Shown one piece after another: positions 60,170 to 64,000 of a stretch of 64,000 nucleotides of DNA. Position 1 is the first letter of the stretch; the number at the start of each line of letters is the position of its first letter. Where the stretch lies: assembly GCA_023091735.1 (NCBI GenBank), contig JALKBU010000019.1:1-64000 (forward strand). The letters are read 5' to 3'. Source of the stretch: Trichomonas tenax. Taxonomy: Eukaryota; Parabasalia; Trichomonadida; Trichomonadidae. Below the pieces are notes generated by a model. The model was not told the origin of the DNA. It worked only from the letters and a program-made list of their open reading frames with translations, and searched no databases. A program made the translations under genes and the position numbers.

Positions 60170-61963
60170 ATGAACGATTTAAACGAAAGGTTCCAAGCTC
60201 TCAAAGCTCAGATAATGAACTTTAGGAGTTCCATCGCAGCCGAAGGCACCAAAATCGAGAATTTATACGGCGGATATGAACTCGCGAAGAGAGAATCGCA
60301 AGTAAAGGCATTGGTGAGGCAAACATACTACATTAAGTGGAAAAACGCACTTTTCATGAGACTTATTCGCAAGAAAAATGCAAGTAATCAAAAATCTGAA
60401 CAAATGAATGTAAAACAGAGATCAATAGTCAGAGCAGAGCCTTCTCCACGTAAATCTAGTATTTCAAGAAGCTCAAATGTTGAATATCGCGAAGAGAGAA
60501 GATCTCGTCCAAAAGTCATCGAAGAAACACCAAGGATTCGTGTAAAGAAGCCAGCTCGTTCAATTAGACTTAAATCTTCGTCTGAAGATGAAGAAAACTT
60601 CGAAATCGTTACAAAAGCAAGAGAAATCTTAGATCAAGCAAATAGATTCTTAGAATCTAAAAATTCCGCTAAATCTTCACCTCATAAGAACTCCTTCCAA
60701 GAAAGACTCGATAAAATCAGACTAAAACCAAAGGCTGAATCTAAATATCCACAAAAAACGCCAACACGTTCAATATCAAGCAACAGATCATATACACATT
60801 CGAGAAATAACGAAGCAAGACTCAAAGCGCCATCATATGACGAAGAAGAGGATGAAATTCACATTTCTCCAATTGGAAGCGACAACGAAGAAGAAGAACT
60901 CAACATTTCTCCATATGTAAGCGACAGCAATGAAGAGGAAGATGATAACATTCAAATATCACCATACGCGAGTGAGTCTGAGAAAGAGGATGATGTCCAA
61001 ATCAGTCCATATCAGTCCGAAGATCCTGACAAAGAATTGGACGAAATTCCAGATGGAGAATTATTAAATGGAACATATCAATCTCCTAAAAAGAAAGAAA
61101 CACCAATCAAGAATTACTCAGATGAAGAAAATCCGGAATACAGCATCAACAATGTAATGTCAGCACAACAAACAGAGCCAGAAATGATGTACAGCACAAA
61201 CAACCAAAACTTCTCAGAAGAAGAGGACGAATATGTTCCAGAGAGCTCACACGCTTACAAGCGTCCCCCAAAGTTCAGTATCGATGATGTTGAAAGCGTG
61301 CCAATGTCAACACAGAAGGAAGGAAGCGAGATTCCACCTGATATTGCTTCAATTTTGTCAACGAATGAACAAGAAGACTTTGTCAAAGAAGATGAGCAGC
61401 AAATAGATAATGAGTTCAATCAGGATCGAGACTCTGAAGGAACAATGGCGACATATGCACAAAACAATTATGATCAAAACCAAATAAATATCACCGAGGA
61501 AGAGGAAGAAGAAGAGATTCATATTCCAGCGGAAACAGAAGAAGAGGAAGAAAAGAACGAAGAAATTCTAAATAATAAAGAGATTGACGACTCTAATAAT
61601 TACGAAAAGTTGATCCAAGAGTCAAAGAAGATGCATGAAGATATCATCAACAATCCAATCACTGTTGATTCTCCTGCTTCTTCACCAAACAAGACTGAAA
61701 TATCGCCATTACCACAAACAAAGCCTTCTCCACCACCATCCAACACTAAAGATGAGCAGGAAGGTATTGTTGATGAGGATAGAATCTTCATATTTGATGT
61801 CCCAAAGTCACGTGAGATCGAAGTTGATAATGAAACAAATCAGACCGACAAAAACAACGAATATAATACAATGAGCGTCGTTTCAGATGACGCTCCTGGT
61901 ATCCAAGTCACTGATCAACAGAACGATGATGAAATACCTATAGTTATGGATCTCGATGATTAA
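60170..61963 (+). CDS. acidic disordered protein with ISPYxS repeats
   Basis: A 597-residue protein I do not recognise. Residues 1-75 are helical and basic (NERFQALKAQIMNF, VRQTYYIKWKNALF), a possible IQ- or coiled-coil-like head. The rest is low complexity. From about 225 to 290, four acidic repeats carry (I/N)ISP(I/Y)xS(D/E) followed by Glu/Asp runs. Longer Glu-rich stretches follow, such as EEEEEEEIHI near 445. SP and SPY sites suggest phosphorylation. The arrangement is like cytoskeletal or axonemal linker proteins, and the gene follows the dynein gene on the same strand, but this is only suggestive. Confidence 0.65.
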   Translation: MNDLNERFQALKAQIMNFRSSIAAEGTKIENLYGGYELAKRESQVKALVRQTYYIKWKNALFMRLIRKKNASNQKSEQMNVKQRSIVRAEPSPRKSSISRSSNVEYREERRSRPKVIEETPRIRVKKPARSIRLKSSSEDEENFEIVTKAREILDQANRFLESKNSAKSSPHKNSFQERLDKIRLKPKAESKYPQKTPTRSISSNRSYTHSRNNEARLKAPSYDEEEDEIHISPIGSDNEEEELNISPYVSDSNEEEDDNIQISPYASESEKEDDVQISPYQSEDPDKELDEIPDGELLNGTYQSPKKKETPIKNYSDEENPEYSINNVMSAQQTEPEMMYSTNNQNFSEEEDEYVPESSHAYKRPPKFSIDDVESVPMSTQKEGSEIPPDIASILSTNEQEDFVKEDEQQIDNEFNQDRDSEGTMATYAQNNYDQNQINITEEEEEEEIHIPAETEEEEEKNEEILNNKEIDDSNNYEKLIQESKKMHEDIINNPITVDSPASSPNKTEISPLPQTKPSPPPSNTKDEQEGIVDEDRIFIFDVPKSREIEVDNETNQTDKNNEYNTMSVVSDDAPGIQVTDQQNDDEIPIVMDLDD

Positions 61964-61997
61964 AAATTTCTGTTTTATATTATAAACAAATTAAACA

Positions 61998-62948
61998 TTA
62001 TATAGTCATAATTTCTTTATACAAAATTGTAGTCACAAATAAACAAATTCCAAAATTCGAACATGTTGCTCTATTCCTTAAGCACTCTGACATAGCATTA
62101 TCAAACATCAGCTCGCTCTCGCTACCAGTGAAGTTAGTGAGAGTTATTGTTGCATATCCATGCCAATGATTATATCCAGGAAAAGCAACGACATCATAAC
62201 CAGAAATATAAGAATCACTTCCATAACCGTCTTCAGGAGGTCTATTGATACCACACTTTCCTCCGTGGAAGCCTCCAGCACCTCCTCCACCATCATAAGG
62301 GCAGTCACTGCCTCCAAAGCCACCTGTATACTGGTATTTTGTCGATCCTCAGCCACCATTTAAGAATGAATAAGGATAATTAGATGCTGTGCTCTGTTGA
62401 GTGCTATAACCGGCTCCAACAGTAGAACTTGGACATGTATTTGGCATAGTTATGCCATCAACAATGCCCATTGTTCCGTTTAATGGTGATCCATCATCTG
62501 ATGCACCACCTTCGCCTCCTGCGATCAAGAGAAGAATAATGAAATCAATTGAAAGCCAATTTACTTTATCACCTGTATCACTATACTTTGTTCCACCACC
62601 GCCTGAACCTCTCCAGTTACTGTATGATTTGCTTGTGCCTGCTTGTCCAACAGCAATGAAAAGATTGTCGTCTTTTTTGAATCCGAATGTTGCTGCGACA
62701 TAAGCTCCTTCCCCACCATAGTTTGGTGGCAAAGAACCTCCTGCAGCTCCAGCACACTCTATTCTATATGTGCCTGTATATGGAATCACCCAGGATTGAA
62801 TTCCATCTCCAAAAATGTGGACTTTATTCTCAAGAGAAGTTCAATAATAACAACCAATTAAATCGCCTTCTGCAGGCCCGAAAGCGCCAACCTTATTACA
62901 GTTGGTGAACTGCCATTTGGAATACTTGATGACAGAAGGAACAGACAT
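61998..62948 (-). pseudogene. glycine-rich-family surface protein with two in-frame TGA codons
   Basis: A single 317-codon frame from ATG at 62948 (MSVPSVIKYSKWQFTNC) to TAA at 62000-61998 is interrupted only by TGA at 62843-62841 (after LIGCYY) and 62351-62349 (after FLNGG). The sequence before and after each stop belongs to the same glycine-rich domain (IPYTGTYRIECAGAAGG, SNWRGSGGGG, GGFGGSDCPYDGGGGAGG, GYGSDSYISG), which is like the Gly-rich domain family of trichomonads. The frame is kept throughout, so the loss is recent, or the stops are errors. A second copy is at 63762-64000. Confidence 0.75.
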
Positions 62949-63761
62949 TTAGGAATTGAGATGTCATCGAATTCCTTTCACATTGAAAAAAAAAATGAAA
63001 ATGTTTTCAATTTTGATGTGACCAAAATCTTGTAAAAACGTTTGATATTGTTTTTATTTCTTTAATTATTAAACCAACATTTTCATTTTTGAATCAATTT
63101 GTATCGATCTTTACAAAATTTTACGGGTATAATGCGCTTATAATGAATAAAACGATAATTGATTCCCTTAAAAATTTAATGCTTTGACGATAAAAAATTG
63201 ATGTAATTATAATTCAATGAGTTATTTTTTCAAAGTGATATTCGATATTCATTTTTATATAAAATAGTCTTCTACAGGATGCGTTTTCAACGATTTAATA
63301 TCAAGCGATAACCATGAAAAATGAACTCAATTTGAATCTAATTAATTCATTTGTGAATTCAAATTTTTGTTGCTTTGATGGGATCTTAACCTTAACTGGA
63401 CCTTCCAATGGCATTGTGGATATAATTGCTTCCAATAAGATCATTTTTATGATGATAATTCGCTAATTCATGATGAAACCATTTCATTAATTAATTTAAC
63501 TATTTTCATGATAATCTATCGATTTAGGAAAACCAACTTACTATTTGACACACTACAAAGAATCAGCACATTGATCATATTTCTATACGATATGTTTTTA
63601 TATCATAGTTGGATTTCCATTCATTAAAATCATAAATGAAACACTAAAAAGTAACAACTTTTATTCTAAACAAAGAATTCAATGAAATTATATAATAATG
63701 CTATTCATTAACATATTAAATAAAGAATGCCTTTAATATGTTTCTTTATTTAATGTGTTTG
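62949..63761. other. AT-rich region between two glycine-rich-family genes
   Basis: A minus-strand frame of 47 codons at about 63305-63450 has no family support. No RNA gene or clear repeat is seen. TTATAATGAATAAAACG-like words recall intergenic sequence elsewhere in the window. Confidence 0.45.
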
Positions 63762-64000
63762 TTAGAAGGATACAACTACAGAATAAACAAAATCGTATAA
63801 AATATTTAGTGGCAAATGTCCTCTACATGACCCAACTAAATTCTTACAAAATGCAAAAGCATCATCATCAGTGAGTTCAATGTTCACATACCCACCATTG
63901 TAATTATATCCTGATTTAGAAACAACATTGGATCCAGAAATGTAAGAATCACTTCCATAACCATTTTCAGCTGTGGCATCATTACCACACTTTCCGCCAT
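63762..64000 (-). CDS. glycine-rich-family surface protein, 3' end (runs off window)
   Basis: The minus strand from the window edge encodes GGKCGNDATAENGYGSDSYI then SGSNVVSKSGYNYNGGYVNIEL, closely similar to the C-terminal part of the gene at 61998-62948 (GYGSDSYISG, CPYDGG region), and ends with a hydrophobic stretch before TAA at 63764-63762. The frame is intact here, and its start lies beyond 64000. It is a tandem, diverged copy of the broken neighbour. Confidence 0.7.
   Translation of the reverse strand, partial: GGKCGNDATAENGYGSDSYISGSNVVSKSGYNYNGGYVNIELTDDDAFAFCKNLVGSCRGHLPLNILYDFVYSVVVSF

Noticed and set aside
61998..62948. Idea that TGA is reassigned as a sense codon
   Set aside because: TRAPPC4 in this window ends with TGA at the right place, so TGA works as a stop; nonsense mutation is simpler.

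Overview
The window is AT-rich protist DNA and most likely comes from a trichomonad (Parabasalia, Trichomonas or Tritrichomonas type). The reasons are these. Genes are dense and apparently intronless, including an 11.9-kb axonemal-type dynein gene with no break. Start codons are tightly preceded by short TCA(C/T)TTT-like initiator elements. Myb-repeat, ankyrin, glycine-rich and Thr/Pro-stalk surface-protein families typical of trichomonads are present, the last three partly as decayed copies. I cannot tell the genus or species from the sequence alone.

Layout. 1-7.9 kb: tRNA-Arg(ACG), a DHHC-like acyltransferase, NMN adenylyltransferase, a small ubiquitin-like membrane protein, an SLC35F6-like transporter, TRAPPC4, an IMPACT-family protein, PRP38 and nucleoside diphosphate kinase. 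7.9-14.7 kb: a gene-poor stretch, a metallo-beta-lactamase-fold hydrolase, a Myb pseudogene, a frameshifted surface-protein pseudogene with a Thr/Pro stalk, and a NUDIX hydrolase. 15-21 kb: a large PA14/EGF type I membrane protein, RtcB RNA ligase, and an ankyrin-type protein beyond a 15-copy phased repeat. 21-23.7 kb: no convincing gene, but a long imperfect inverted repeat. 23.7-41.4 kb: a LisH/beta-propeller protein, a Golgi-type glycosyltransferase, an acid-sphingomyelinase-like phosphoesterase, a Myb remnant, tRNA-Leu(AAG), an MBOAT acyltransferase, coiled-coil and helical-repeat proteins, a syntaxin-16-like SNARE, and a fused nucleotide phosphatase/UDP-sugar pyrophosphorylase. 41.4-47.5 kb: decayed surface-protein genes and a MITE-like element. 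47.5-59.4 kb: one dynein heavy chain gene. 60-64 kb: an acidic disordered protein and two glycine-rich-family genes, one broken and one running off the edge.

The functional genes are a mix of housekeeping roles: NAD synthesis, nucleotide pools, RNA processing and repair, Golgi/endosome traffic, lipid and glycan metabolism, and the flagellum. They do not form a pathway cluster. The most interesting points are a full-length dynein heavy chain whose main ATPase site (AAA1) appears destroyed, a nucleotide phosphatase-UDP-N-acetylhexosamine pyrophosphorylase fusion, a DHHC enzyme without its zinc cysteines, and upstream repeats of a (T)GTAAA-type motif that recur at about two helical turns and lie at a fixed distance from several start codons.
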